Below, in pieces: positions 14,329-22,123 of a stretch of 33,654 bases of DNA (positions are counted from its first letter, which is position 1; each line of letters begins with the position of its first letter). The DNA is taken from NCBI GenBank assembly GCA_945877905.1, contig CAMDUT010000008.1, positions 1 through 33,654 of the forward strand, given 5' to 3'. The translations under genes were made by a program, and so were the position numbers. The notes under the pieces are model-generated. The model saw only the letters and a program-made list of their open reading frames with translations, was not told the DNA's origin and searched no databases. The DNA is from Phycisphaera mikurensis NBRC 102666 (GTDB lineage: Bacteria; Planctomycetota; Phycisphaerae; Phycisphaerales; SM1A02).

Positions 14329-15279
14329 ATGCGCGGCGTCGACGCCACCATGGCCGCGCGCCGCGCGGAGTCGTTCACGAAGCGGTCCATCAAGTCCGCG
14401 TCGAAGCGCCATGCGCTGCGCTGCGCCATGTCGATGCTGGACCTCACCACGCTCGAGGGCAAGGACACCCCCGAGAAGGTGCGGGCGCTGTGCCGCAAGG
14501 CACGGCAGCCGGTCGACCTGCCCACCGGCGCGAAGCCGCTGGACCCGCCGATGCCCCCGGTTGCGGCGGTCTGCGTCTACCCGACGATGGTGCCCGTGGC
14601 GCGCGAGGCACTCGCGGGCAGCACGGTTCGCGTCGCGGCCGTCGCCACGGGGTTCCCGAGCGCGCAGTACCCGCTGGACATCCGCCTGCGCGACTGCGCC
14701 GACGCCATCGCGGCCGGCGCCGACGAGATCGACATGGTGATCAGCCGCGGGCTGTTCCTCGCGGGGCGCCTCGACGAGATCGCGCACGAGATCCGCGAGA
14801 CGCGGGCGATGTGCGCCCGCCCGCCCGCGGGCCGGCCCGCGCACCTCAAGGTGATCCTCGAGACCGGCGAGCTCGAGACGCTCGACAACGTGCGCCGCGC
14901 GAGCGACCTCGCCATCGAGGCCGCGTGCTCGGTGCCCGGGCTCCCGCAACCGGCGGACGGCGAGGTGTTCATCAAGACATCCACCGGCAAGGTGCAGCCC
15001 GCCGCCACCATGCCGGTGACGCTCGTCATGCTCGAGGCGATCCGCGACCGCTTCATGGCCTCGGGCATCCGCATCGGCATGAAGCCGGCGGGCGGCATCC
15101 GCACCGCGAAGCAGGCGATCGCGTACCTCGTGATGGTGAAGGAGACGCTCGGCGACGAGTGGCTCTCGCCGCACCTCTTCCGGTTCGGGGCGAGCGCCCT
15201 CGCCAACGACATCGCCCGCCAGGTGCTGCGCATGGAGTCGGGCGGCTACTCGGCGGCGTACGACGTCACCGAGGCGTGA
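14329..15279 (+). CDS. deoC: Deoxyribose-phosphate aldolase
   Basis: This 316-residue class I aldolase cleaves 2-deoxyribose 5-phosphate to glyceraldehyde 3-phosphate and acetaldehyde in deoxynucleoside catabolism. The Schiff-base lysine is K216 in EVFIKTSTGK, the second active-site lysine K252 is in GMKPAGGIRT, and the aspartate is in ADEIDMVIS. AVCVYPTMV and VAAVATGFPSA mark the first strands of the TIM barrel. It belongs to the longer form (about 300-340 residues) with an extra N-terminal helical segment. The start is uncertain: ATG at 14329 (10 nt after the previous stop) or ATG at 14350, neither with a good ribosome site. Its 3' end overlaps the convergent crotonase gene by 14 nt. Confidence 0.9.
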   Translation: MRGVDATMAARRAESFTKRSIKSASKRHALRCAMSMLDLTTLEGKDTPEKVRALCRKARQPVDLPTGAKPLDPPMPPVAAVCVYPTMVPVAREALAGSTVRVAAVATGFPSAQYPLDIRLRDCADAIAAGADEIDMVISRGLFLAGRLDEIAHEIRETRAMCARPPAGRPAHLKVILETGELETLDNVRRASDLAIEAACSVPGLPQPADGEVFIKTSTGKVQPAATMPVTLVMLEAIRDRFMASGIRIGMKPAGGIRTAKQAIAYLVMVKETLGDEWLSPHLFRFGASALANDIARQVLRMESGGYSAAYDVTEA

Positions 15280-16072
15280 CAGGCGGCTTCGACCGCGCGT
15301 TCCAGAACGCGCGCAGCATGGTCGCGAACTCGTCGCCTCCCGCGGCGGCGGCGCTCGCGAGCTCGGCGTGCAGGTGACGCACCTCGTCGGCGGAGCCGTC
15401 CAGCTCGTTGAGCCAGCGCTTGGTGGCGCGAAGGGCCGTCGGCCCCTTGGATGCGAGCGAGTCCGCGAGCGAGTCGACGTGCTCCGAGAGCGAGGCCGCG
15501 CCTGCCGCGCAGTGCGTTGCCAGGCCCGCGCGCACCGCGGATGGGCCATCGTGCATCTCGCCCGCGAGCGCGACCGGCCGCGCGCGCCCGTGCCCCGCGT
15601 TCGCGGTGAGCGCCGGCAGCGTCACCGCCGGGCTCACGCCGATCCGGTGGACCGGGTAGCCGAGCTGGGCGTCAGGCGCGACGACGACGAAGTCGCAGCC
15701 CGCCAGCAGCGCGCACCCGCCCGCGGCCGCGGTGCCCCGGACCTCGGCGACCACCGGCACCGGAAGCGTGCGGAGCGCGCGCACGGCGCGCGAGAGCTCG
15801 TGCACGTAGGCGCGCAGGGTGTCGGGGCGCTCGACGCACGCGCCGAGGTCGAAGCCCGAGCAGAACGACGGACCCTCTGCCCTGAGAACGACGACGTCGG
15901 CGCCCTTCGCGTTGCCGTCGGCACCCAGCAGGCGACCGTCGGCCGCGAGCGCCGCGACGAGCAGGCGTTCGTGCAGCGCGGCGAACATCGCCTCGCCGAG
16001 CGCGTTGCGGCGCGCCGGGTCGCAGAGCGTGATCTCGAACCGGCGATGGTGGCATGCGCTGCGCGCGAGCAT
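15266..16072 (-). CDS. Enoyl-CoA hydratase/isomerase (crotonase-fold) protein
   Basis: This 268-residue crotonase-fold protein has the oxyanion-hole motifs FCSGFDLG (about residues 69-76) and GTAAAGGCALLAGCDFV. In classic hydratases a catalytic Glu follows in a PE-x-x-x-G segment; here the segment reads GYPVHRIGVSPAVTLP, so that Glu is replaced, and the second Glu is also not evident. The GVSPAV stretch recalls methylglutaconyl-CoA hydratase-like members. It may process a branched-chain or other acyl-CoA, in line with the dehydrogenases upstream, but the missing acids argue against simple enoyl-CoA hydration. It is transcribed alone, convergent with deoC. A TAGGTT hexamer 12 nt before the ATG may be its promoter. 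Confidence 0.82.
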   Translation of the reverse strand: MLARSACHHRRFEITLCDPARRNALGEAMFAALHERLLVAALAADGRLLGADGNAKGADVVVLRAEGPSFCSGFDLGACVERPDTLRAYVHELSRAVRALRTLPVPVVAEVRGTAAAGGCALLAGCDFVVVAPDAQLGYPVHRIGVSPAVTLPALTANAGHGRARPVALAGEMHDGPSAVRAGLATHCAAGAASLSEHVDSLADSLASKGPTALRATKRWLNELDGSADEVRHLHAELASAAAAGGDEFATMLRAFWNARSKPPVTPR

Positions 16073-16084
16073 GGGTGGACCGGG

Positions 16085-16090
16085 AACCTA
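16085..16090 (-). promoter_or_regulatory. Candidate -10 element TAGGTT for the crotonase gene
   Basis: TAGGTT lies 12 nt before the ATG on the minus strand, giving a leader of about 5 nt. No Shine-Dalgarno is present. Confidence 0.35.
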
Positions 16091-16203
16091 CACGAATCGC
16101 GGGGATTCCCGAACCGGACCGATCCTCGTTCGTAACGGTGGATGCCAGGGCATCGCACCGCAGTGCCTCGGCAAGCACCCTGCCCGTCCACACACAGGGT
16201 GGG

Positions 16204-16235
16204 GCGCATGGCCCGGAAGGTCCGGTGTCATGCGC
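16204..16235 (-). terminator. Hairpin directly after the pyroglutamyl peptidase stop
   Basis: Outer arms GCGCATG (16204-16210) and CATGCGC (16229-16235) enclose a second stem, CCGGA/TCCGG. The outer arm begins on the base after the stop codon. It has no U-tract and is likely the transcription terminator of the gene. Nothing else is apparent in the 16073-16203 gap apart from the candidate -10 at 16085. Confidence 0.55.
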
Positions 16236-16910
16236 CTATTTTTGCGCGAAGCGCACGCAGAGCCCGGCCACGCGCCCGACGATCGCCCGCATCGCGTCCA
16301 CCATCTCGTCGAGCGGCATCGGCCGCGCGTCGACGGGCCGGAGCGCATGCTGCTCGGGGAGCTGCGGCAGGTGGATGAAGCCGGCGAACGCGGGAGTCCC
16401 GTTCCGCGCGCGCCGCTCGAGCACGTGGAACATCACCTCGTTGCAGAGGAACCGCCCGGCGTCCGACGAGCACTCGGCCGCGATGCCGTGCGCGCGCACC
16501 GCGGCGAGCAGGTCGTCGACCGGCAACGCGGCGGCGTGCGAATCGGGCGCACCTTCCGCCACCGGCATCGCCCGCGCCACCGCGCCCGCGTTGTCCGCGA
16601 TCGGGTACTCGCGTGCGTTGAACGCGACCCGCTCGATGCTCACCGCGCCGCGCGAGCACGCCTCGCCGAGGAGGAGCACGGCGTGCGGGCGGTGCGCGTC
16701 GATGGCCCCGTCGAGGCGCCGGCGCGCGGAGCCCGCCCCCGCCCCGCCTACCACGGGGAGGACGCATGCGGCGACCGCGGCCGCGGGCCAGCGGAGCGCG
16801 GCGAGCGCCCGGGCCACCAGCATCGAGGGATTCACCGGGCTCCCGCCGAACGGCTCGAACCCGGTCACGAGGATGCGGGCGAAGCCGGGATCGTGGCGAG
16901 GGACCGTCAC
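16236..16910 (-). CDS. pcp: Pyroglutamyl-peptidase I
   Basis: This 224-residue cysteine peptidase of family C15 removes N-terminal pyroglutamate from peptides. The N-terminus shows ILVTGFEPFGG with NPS. The catalytic glutamate lies in the segment GEACSRGAVSIERVAFN, the cysteine is C156 in SSDAGRFLCNEVMF, and the histidine is in GFIHLPQLPEQ. All three catalytic residues and the expected length (about 210-225) are present, so the enzyme should be active and cytosolic. It starts at a GTG (16910) with no ribosome site but with TAGCCT exactly 6 nt upstream. It is divergent from the lemA operon across 41 nt. Confidence 0.92.
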   Translation of the reverse strand: MTVPRHDPGFARILVTGFEPFGGSPVNPSMLVARALAALRWPAAAVAACVLPVVGGAGAGSARRRLDGAIDAHRPHAVLLLGEACSRGAVSIERVAFNAREYPIADNAGAVARAMPVAEGAPDSHAAALPVDDLLAAVRAHGIAAECSSDAGRFLCNEVMFHVLERRARNGTPAFAGFIHLPQLPEQHALRPVDARPMPLDEMVDAMRAIVGRVAGLCVRFAQK

Positions 16911-16916
16911 GCCGGA

Positions 16917-16922
16917 AGGCTA
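16917..16922 (-). promoter_or_regulatory. Candidate -10 element TAGCCT, leaderless spacing
   Basis: TAGCCT, then 6 nt, then the GTG of pcp on the minus strand. It shares a 41-nt divergent region with the lemA gene. Confidence 0.5.
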
Positions 16923-16951
16923 TCGCGCCATGCACCGGTCGATGCTAGAAC

Positions 16952-17617
16952 ATGGCCGTGGCGACGCCCCTGCATCACGCGGTCATCCCGGTCCTGGCCG
17001 TCGCGCCGCTGGCGATCGCGGCGGTGGCCGCGGTCACGGTGCTCTCCGTCGTGGGGTTGTGGCTGATGGTCACCTACAACGGCCTCGTGTCGCGCCGAGT
17101 GCGCGTTCAGAACGGCTTCGCGCAGATCGACGTGCAGCTGCGCCGGCGGCATGACCTGGTCCCGAACCTGGTGGCGACCGTGAAGGGTGCGATGGCGCAC
17201 GAACGGCAGACGCTCGAGGCCGTGACGCAGGCCCGTGCCGCCGCCGTGGCCGCCGAGCGGCGCGCGAGCGCGGCCGGGGGCAGCGACGCGGCCGCGACCG
17301 GAGCGCTCGCCGGCGCCGAGGGCGCGCTCGCCGCGGCGCTCGGTCGCCTCATGATCGTGATGGAGCGATACCCCGAGCTCAAGGCGAACGCCTCGGCGCT
17401 GCAGCTCCAGGAGGAGCTCGTCAGCACCGAGAACCGCATCGCGTTCGCGCGGCAGGCGTACAACGACGCGGTGATGACCTACAACACGCGGCTCGCGGTC
17501 TTCCCCGACCTGCTGGTCGCGCGGCTCTTCTCGTTCATGCCCGCCGCGCTCTTCGAGACGGACGACGCCGCGCGCGCGCTGCCGAACGTCGATTTCGGCG
17601 CGAACAGCGCCTCCTGA
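16952..17617 (+). CDS. LemA family protein
   Basis: This 221-residue protein has one N-terminal membrane helix (about residues 14-40, ending VGLWLMVTYNGLV). The LemA signature follows: YNGLVSRRVRVQNGFAQIDVQLRRRHDLVPNLV, then a long helical bundle and AYNDAVMTYNTRLAVFPDLLVARLF near the C-terminus. LemA proteins are membrane-anchored helical proteins of unclear function, often encoded with M48 metalloproteases or TPM-domain proteins. Here the M48 gene is present but a glycosyltransferase-like gene lies between. Only 3 nt separate its stop from the next ATG. The ATG at 16952 is adopted; a GTG at 16958 would place a TAGAAC hexamer exactly 6 nt upstream, as at other leaderless starts, and is a real alternative. 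Confidence 0.88.
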   Translation: MAVATPLHHAVIPVLAVAPLAIAAVAAVTVLSVVGLWLMVTYNGLVSRRVRVQNGFAQIDVQLRRRHDLVPNLVATVKGAMAHERQTLEAVTQARAAAVAAERRASAAGGSDAAATGALAGAEGALAAALGRLMIVMERYPELKANASALQLQEELVSTENRIAFARQAYNDAVMTYNTRLAVFPDLLVARLFSFMPAALFETDDAARALPNVDFGANSAS

Positions 17618-17620
17618 GCC

Positions 17621-19384
17621 ATGTCGAGCGAACGCACGCTCGAGCGCGCGATGCAGGATGCGCGGTCCGGCCGCCTCGAGGCGGCGATCGCGTCGGTCCG
17701 CACGGTGCTGCGCGTCCAGCCGCGCAACGCCGACGCCCTCCAGATGCTCGGGCTCCTCCTGACGCAGAACGGGCAGCAGGCGCAGGCCGTCACGCAGCTC
17801 GAACGGGCCGTCGCGATCGCGCCCCAGGTCGCCGGATACCGGAACAACCTGGGCAACGCGCTGATGGCGGCGGCGCGCAACCGCGAGGCGGCCGAGCAGT
17901 TCCGCGTGGCCATCGGGCTCGACCCGTCGTACGCGCGCGCGCACCTCGGCATGTCGCTGGCCCTGCTCGCGCTGCGCGACTCCGACGGCGCGCATGCCGC
18001 CTGCATGGAGGGGCTCGCCATCCGCCCCGACTGGCCCGAGATGGCGATCAGCGCGGGATCCGCGCTCGAGGCCGGCGACCGCATGGACGAGGCGGTGGAG
18101 TTCCTCCGTGCGCAGGTCGCGCGCCATCCCGCGCACCGGCCGTTGCGGACCCGGTACCTGTTCGCGCTGAACTACCCGTCGATTCCCGTCGACGAGGTCG
18201 CCGCGGCACATCGCGCGTTCCGTGACGAGTTCCGGCGCGCGATGCAGGAACCTCCGGCGCGAGAACCCGACCCGGCGCGCCCCTTGCGGATCGGGATTCT
18301 CTCCGGCGACCTCCGGACGCATTCCGTGGCGTTCTTCGCCGAGCCGATCGTCCTCACGAAGCCGCGAGGCGACACGATCACGTGCTTCGCGACCGATCCG
18401 CGCGCGCCCGGCGATCCGATGACGCGGCGGTTCATCGACGCCTCGGACGCCTGGGTCGAGTGCGCCCTCATGGACGATGCGGCACTCGACGGTGCGATCC
18501 GCGAACGCGGCATCGACGTCCTGGTCGACCTCTCGGGGCACTCGAGCGGCGAACGGCTGTCCGCCCTCGACCGCAAGCCCGCGCCCGTGATCGTGACCGC
18601 GATCGGGTACCCGAACACGACCGGGCATCCCGCGGTCGACGCCCGAATCGTCGACTCGGTGACGGACCCCCCGGGGAGCGAGGGTGCGTGCACCGAGCGC
18701 CTCGTGCGCATCGATCCGTGCTTCCTGTGCTACCGACCGCCTGAGTCTGCTCCTGAACCCGTGCCCCCGCCCTTGGAGGCGCCGGTCACGTTCGGGTCGT
18801 TCAACCTCACCTCGAAAGCAGGGCCCGCGACGCTCGCGTTGTGGGCGGGCGCGATGCACGCCGTCCCGGGCTCGCGGCTCATGGTGAAGTCGCGCTCGAT
18901 GGGCGACGCGTCGGCGCGCGCGCGGCTCCTCTGCCGGCTCGCGGCGGCGGGCATCGATGGCTCGCGCGTGGAGGTCGTCCCGTTCACGAGCACGATCGAC
19001 GAGCACCTGGCGCTGTACGGGCGCGTGCACGTGGCGCTCGACACGACGCCCTACAACGGGACGACCACCACCTGCGAGGCCCTGTGGATGGGCGTTCCGG
19101 TGGTGACCCTCGCTGGTGATCGCCATGCCGCGCGGGTTGGAGCCAGCCTGCTCGCGGCCGCCGGGCTCCCGGAGCTGGTGGCGCAGGACGCCGCGTCGTA
19201 CGTGCGCATCGCGGCGGGGCTCGCGCAGGACCGCGCGAGGCTCGGGTCGATGCGAGCCGGGCTGCGCGCCACGCTGCGCGGGTCCGCGCTCATGGACGAG
19301 GCGGCGTACGGCGCGCGTTTCCACGGTGCGCTGCGCGAGGCGTGGTCGGACTGGTGCGGGCGTGCCCGCGCAGGAGGCACATGA
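17621..19384 (+). CDS. TPR protein with O-GlcNAc transferase-like (GT41) domain
   Basis: This is a 587-residue cytosolic protein. Residues 1-190 are tetratricopeptide repeats (for example GRLEAAIASVRTVLRVQPRN, LERAVAIAPQVAGYRNNLGN, FRVAIGLDPSYARAHLG). Residues 220-580 match the SPINDLY/OGT catalytic region: GILSGDLRTHSVAFF with a conserved His near 233, DVLVDLSGHSSGERL, AIGYPNTTG, TFGSFNLTSKAG, and the nucleotide-sugar loop DTTPYNGTTTTCEALWMG followed by GVPVVTLAGDRHAARVGASL. Relatives transfer GlcNAc or another sugar from a UDP donor to Ser/Thr of proteins; the substrate here is unknown. There is no signal peptide or membrane helix. It is translationally coupled on both sides: 3 nt after lemA and an ATGA overlap with the M48 gene. 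That makes the protease or LemA plausible partners or targets. Confidence 0.88.
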   Translation: MSSERTLERAMQDARSGRLEAAIASVRTVLRVQPRNADALQMLGLLLTQNGQQAQAVTQLERAVAIAPQVAGYRNNLGNALMAAARNREAAEQFRVAIGLDPSYARAHLGMSLALLALRDSDGAHAACMEGLAIRPDWPEMAISAGSALEAGDRMDEAVEFLRAQVARHPAHRPLRTRYLFALNYPSIPVDEVAAAHRAFRDEFRRAMQEPPAREPDPARPLRIGILSGDLRTHSVAFFAEPIVLTKPRGDTITCFATDPRAPGDPMTRRFIDASDAWVECALMDDAALDGAIRERGIDVLVDLSGHSSGERLSALDRKPAPVIVTAIGYPNTTGHPAVDARIVDSVTDPPGSEGACTERLVRIDPCFLCYRPPESAPEPVPPPLEAPVTFGSFNLTSKAGPATLALWAGAMHAVPGSRLMVKSRSMGDASARARLLCRLAAAGIDGSRVEVVPFTSTIDEHLALYGRVHVALDTTPYNGTTTTCEALWMGVPVVTLAGDRHAARVGASLLAAAGLPELVAQDAASYVRIAAGLAQDRARLGSMRAGLRATLRGSALMDEAAYGARFHGALREAWSDWCGRARAGGT

Positions 19385-21312
19385 CGATGGCGATGGACTT
19401 CTTCGAGAGCCAGGAGCGCGCGAAGCGCAACGCGGGCGTGCTGGTCGCGCTCTTCGTGGTGGGCGTGGTGGCCACCGTCGCGTCGGTGCACCTCTTGCTC
19501 TCCTTCACCATCGGCCGGGGGAATCCCATGGATCCCCGCATGCTCCTCCTCGCCGGCGGTTCGGTGGGCGCCATCGTCCTCGTCGGGACGCTCGTGAAGC
19601 AGGTGCAGATGTCGCACGGAGGCCGCGCGGTCGCCGAGGCGCTCGGCGGGCGGATGATCGACCCCGGTTCGCGCGACCCGTCCGAGCGCAAGATCCTCAA
19701 CATCGTCGAGGAGATGGCCATCGCCTCGGGCATGCCCGTGCCCCCGGTCTACGTGATGGACGACGACGCGATCAACGCGTTCGCCGCGGGCAACTCGCCG
19801 AAGGACGCGGTGATCGGCGTGACGGCCGGATGCATCCGTGAGCTCGACCGCGACGAGCTTCAGGGCGTGGTCGCACACGAGTTCAGCCACGTATTCCACC
19901 AGGACATGCGCCTGAACATGCGGCTGGTCGCGTGGCTCGGCGGCATCTTCGCCATCTCGATGGTCGGGCGGCTCATCCTGCGCTCGATGCGCGGGGTGCG
20001 GTCCTCGCGCGACAAGAACAATGGCGCCGCGGTCGCGGCCATGCTCGGCATCGGGCTGTTCCTCATCGGGATCGTCGGGTACTTCTTCGGCCGCATCATC
20101 CAGAGCGCCGTCAGCCGCCAGCGCGAGTACCTGGCCGACGCGAGCGCGGTGCAATACACGCGCAACCCGGAGGGCATCGCCGGGGCGCTTGAGCGGATCG
20201 GGCGCTCGGCCGCGGGAAGCCGCGTGTCCGCGCCGGCCGCCGCGGAGTTCAGCCACTTCTTCTTCGCGGACGGGGTCGCCGCGCTCTTCTCCACGCACCC
20301 GCCGCTCGAGGAACGCATCCGGCGGATCCGCGGGCTGCGGCCGCCGGCGGATGCGGGTGTGCCCGCCGCGATCGGCACCGCCACGGGCGGCGACGTCCCG
20401 GCGCGCACGGCGCCCGTTGCGGCGGGGGCCGCGGCGCTCGCGGCGCCGCCGCCGTCGGTCGGCACCTGGGCTCCACCGGCTCCTCGCCCCGTCGGCGCGA
20501 CGGTCGACGCGAGCCGCGTGAGAGCCGCGCGCGCGGAGATCGGCTCGCTCGACGCGACGCGGATCGAGGCGGCGCGCTCGCTCGTCGGGTCGATCGACCC
20601 GCGCATGCTGGCCGCCGCGCATGAGCCGTTCGACGCGCGCGCGGCGGTGGTGCGGCTCCTGCTCTCGGCGGACCTCGGCGAGCGCTTGCGGCAGCTCGCG
20701 ATCGTGCGCGCGAACGACCGCGGGCTCGCCGAGGCCGCGGCGGGACTCGCCGGATGCACGGTGCGCCCCGCGGACCGGCTTCCGATCCTCGAGCTGTGCG
20801 CGCCGTCGATCGCCATGCTCGCGCCTGCGCAGTACGCCGCGTTCCGGGTCTCGCTCGCCCAGTTGATGGCGGCCGACGGCGAGCTCGACCGCGTCGAGTG
20901 GATGGTCCGCGTGGTGCTTCGCCAGGCGGTGGAGGGCCGTGGCGCGGCTCCCGTGCCGAACGGGCCCCGGCCGACCGTCGATGACGCGGCGCTCGTGGCC
21001 TCGGTGCTCGCGTGGAGCGGCGCGTCCGACGCCGCCGCGGCGCGGCGTGCATGGTCCGACGTCCGTTCGGCGGACCCGGGCTTGCCGGCCGATCCCGTGC
21101 CCGCCGCGCGCTGCACGCTCGATGCGCTCGATGCCGCGCTTCGGGCGCTTTCGCAGGCGGGCCCCGCATTCAAGCGGCGCGTGGTGGATGCTTGCGTCGC
21201 GGCGGTCGCGGCGGACCGCCGCACGACGGTCGAGGAAGCCGAGCTGCTGCGCGCGATCTGCGCGTCGATCGGCGTGCCGATGCCGCTGATCGCGGCGGCG
21301 GTGCCCGCGTGA
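19381..21312 (+). CDS. M48-family membrane metalloprotease with TerB-like C-terminal region
   Basis: This is a 643-residue membrane zinc protease. The ATG at 19381 overlaps the previous stop (ATGA) behind AGGAGG; an ATG at 19387 is an alternative. Two N-terminal helices (VLVALFVVGVVATVASV and LLLAGGSVGAIVLVGTLV) are followed by the zinc motif HEFSH (166-170) and the third ligand E249 in SRQREYLADASA. A second helix pair lies between them. The catalytic part ends with STHPPLEERIRRI near 320. An Ala/Pro-rich linker follows, then about 250 helical residues. These include LMAADGELDRVEWMVRVVL and AVAADRRTTVEEAELLRAI, which resemble the acidic TerB-like helices. HtpX-type relatives degrade damaged membrane proteins. 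The C-terminal part may sense metal or bind partners; this is inference. Confidence 0.9.
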   Translation: MTMAMDFFESQERAKRNAGVLVALFVVGVVATVASVHLLLSFTIGRGNPMDPRMLLLAGGSVGAIVLVGTLVKQVQMSHGGRAVAEALGGRMIDPGSRDPSERKILNIVEEMAIASGMPVPPVYVMDDDAINAFAAGNSPKDAVIGVTAGCIRELDRDELQGVVAHEFSHVFHQDMRLNMRLVAWLGGIFAISMVGRLILRSMRGVRSSRDKNNGAAVAAMLGIGLFLIGIVGYFFGRIIQSAVSRQREYLADASAVQYTRNPEGIAGALERIGRSAAGSRVSAPAAAEFSHFFFADGVAALFSTHPPLEERIRRIRGLRPPADAGVPAAIGTATGGDVPARTAPVAAGAAALAAPPPSVGTWAPPAPRPVGATVDASRVRAARAEIGSLDATRIEAARSLVGSIDPRMLAAAHEPFDARAAVVRLLLSADLGERLRQLAIVRANDRGLAEAAAGLAGCTVRPADRLPILELCAPSIAMLAPAQYAAFRVSLAQLMAADGELDRVEWMVRVVLRQAVEGRGAAPVPNGPRPTVDDAALVASVLAWSGASDAAAARRAWSDVRSADPGLPADPVPAARCTLDALDAALRALSQAGPAFKRRVVDACVAAVAADRRTTVEEAELLRAICASIGVPMPLIAAAVPA

Positions 21313-21318
21313 CCGCCG
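21296..21318. terminator. Short hairpin between convergent M48 and macro-domain genes
   Basis: CGGCGGT (21296-21302) and ACCGCCG (21312-21318) form a 7-bp stem with a 9-nt loop. It covers the M48 stop and lies just beside the opposing stop, so it is a possible bidirectional terminator. Confidence 0.4.
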
Positions 21319-21319
21319 T

Positions 21320-21949
21320 TCAGGCTGCGCGCAGCGCGCGTGCGTCGCGGTCGCGCCGCCACGCACGGATCGCCTCGGCGACCTGCAGTGCCACGCGCTC
21401 GGCTTGCCATGCGTCCGGCGGGCGCGTGGGGTCCGGCACCGTCAGGGACGCGATCCACGGCCCTTCGTCCGCGGCGTTCCATGCGTCGACCGTGCGCAGG
21501 GCGGCGACAGTGGCCTGGTAGATCATCGGGTCGCCCGAGATCGACCCCGGGTACTGCGTCGCGGGCGCCGCGACGACCAGCGGAAGCGACAGGTCGCCCG
21601 TGGGAACGATGACCGCGGCGCCGCACGGGAGCTCGCCGTCGAACTCCTGGCCGATCCGCTCCTGGAGGATGCGCTGCAGGCGGCGACCGAACCTGCGCGC
21701 GAACGCGCCATCGATGCCGGCATCGAGGTAGCCGAAGCCATTGGTCGGCACGAACGCCGCGTCCGCGGCGCACCCGTCCAGGAGCGGGCCGTCGACGATC
21801 GCCACGGCCGGGTCGTCGCCCAGCGCGTCGCGGAAGATCGCGGCGTGCGAGGGGATGCAGGTGCGCAGCTCGATGCGACCGAGCCGGGGCGCCCGCGGCC
21901 CGTCGCGGGGTTCGTCATGTCCCCGCGGCCGGTCCGTGAATGCGCCCAT
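21320..21949 (-). CDS. Macro-domain-like protein (putative ADP-ribose binding)
   Basis: This 209-residue protein has a strong AGGAGG site 6 nt before the ATG at 21949. The middle of the protein reads as a macro-domain relative: AFVPTNGFGYLDAGIDGAFA (the N-x-F-G-x-x-D-x-G-I-D segment), then VIVPTGDLSLPLVVAAPATQ and a C-terminal helix rich in charged residues. Macro domains bind or hydrolyse ADP-ribose derivatives, but this subfamily (NSFGFMDGGID-like, sometimes named phage tail-like) has poorly known activity. The protein appears soluble. Its 5' leader of 175 nt holds two perfect hairpins, unusual for this window. It is convergent with the M48 gene. Confidence 0.72.
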   Translation of the reverse strand: MGAFTDRPRGHDEPRDGPRAPRLGRIELRTCIPSHAAIFRDALGDDPAVAIVDGPLLDGCAADAAFVPTNGFGYLDAGIDGAFARRFGRRLQRILQERIGQEFDGELPCGAAVIVPTGDLSLPLVVAAPATQYPGSISGDPMIYQATVAALRTVDAWNAADEGPWIASLTVPDPTRPPDAWQAERVALQVAEAIRAWRRDRDARALRAA

Positions 21950-21975
21950 CCTTCACCTCCTCGACGTTGCTCGTG

Positions 21976-22012
21976 CCCCGCGCGGCACGCCTTCTCTCCG
22001 TGCCGCGCGGGG
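21976..22012 (-). promoter_or_regulatory. Perfect 14-bp hairpin in the macro-domain gene leader
   Basis: Arms CCCCGCGCGGCACG (21976-21989) and CGTGCCGCGCGGGG (21999-22012) flank a 9-nt loop. It lies 26 nt upstream of the ATG at 21949, just before the AGGAGG. It may be an attenuator, a 5' stabiliser, or the terminator of the gene ending at 22124. Confidence 0.65.
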
Positions 22013-22019
22013 ACAGGAC

Positions 22020-22040
22020 CACGGTCGATTCCCGACCGTG
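22020..22040 (-). promoter_or_regulatory. Second perfect hairpin in the same leader
   Basis: CACGGTCG (22020-22027) and CGACCGTG (22033-22040) form an 8-bp stem with a 5-nt loop. It is 7 nt from the 14-bp hairpin. Together they read as a tandem structured leader or as a terminator followed by an operator-like palindrome. Confidence 0.5.
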
Positions 22041-22123
22041 AAGGTCAAGCACCGCGAGGGGCGGAATGCGTCGGATGCCGGGGAAATGTCCGGATATCGG
22101 CGGCGTGGCCGGAACGAACGGCC

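Noticed and set aside
22048-22053. TTGACC on the minus strand as a -35 for the macro-domain gene
   Set aside because: No TANNNT lies at 16-18 nt spacing; the following sequence is the 8-bp hairpin.
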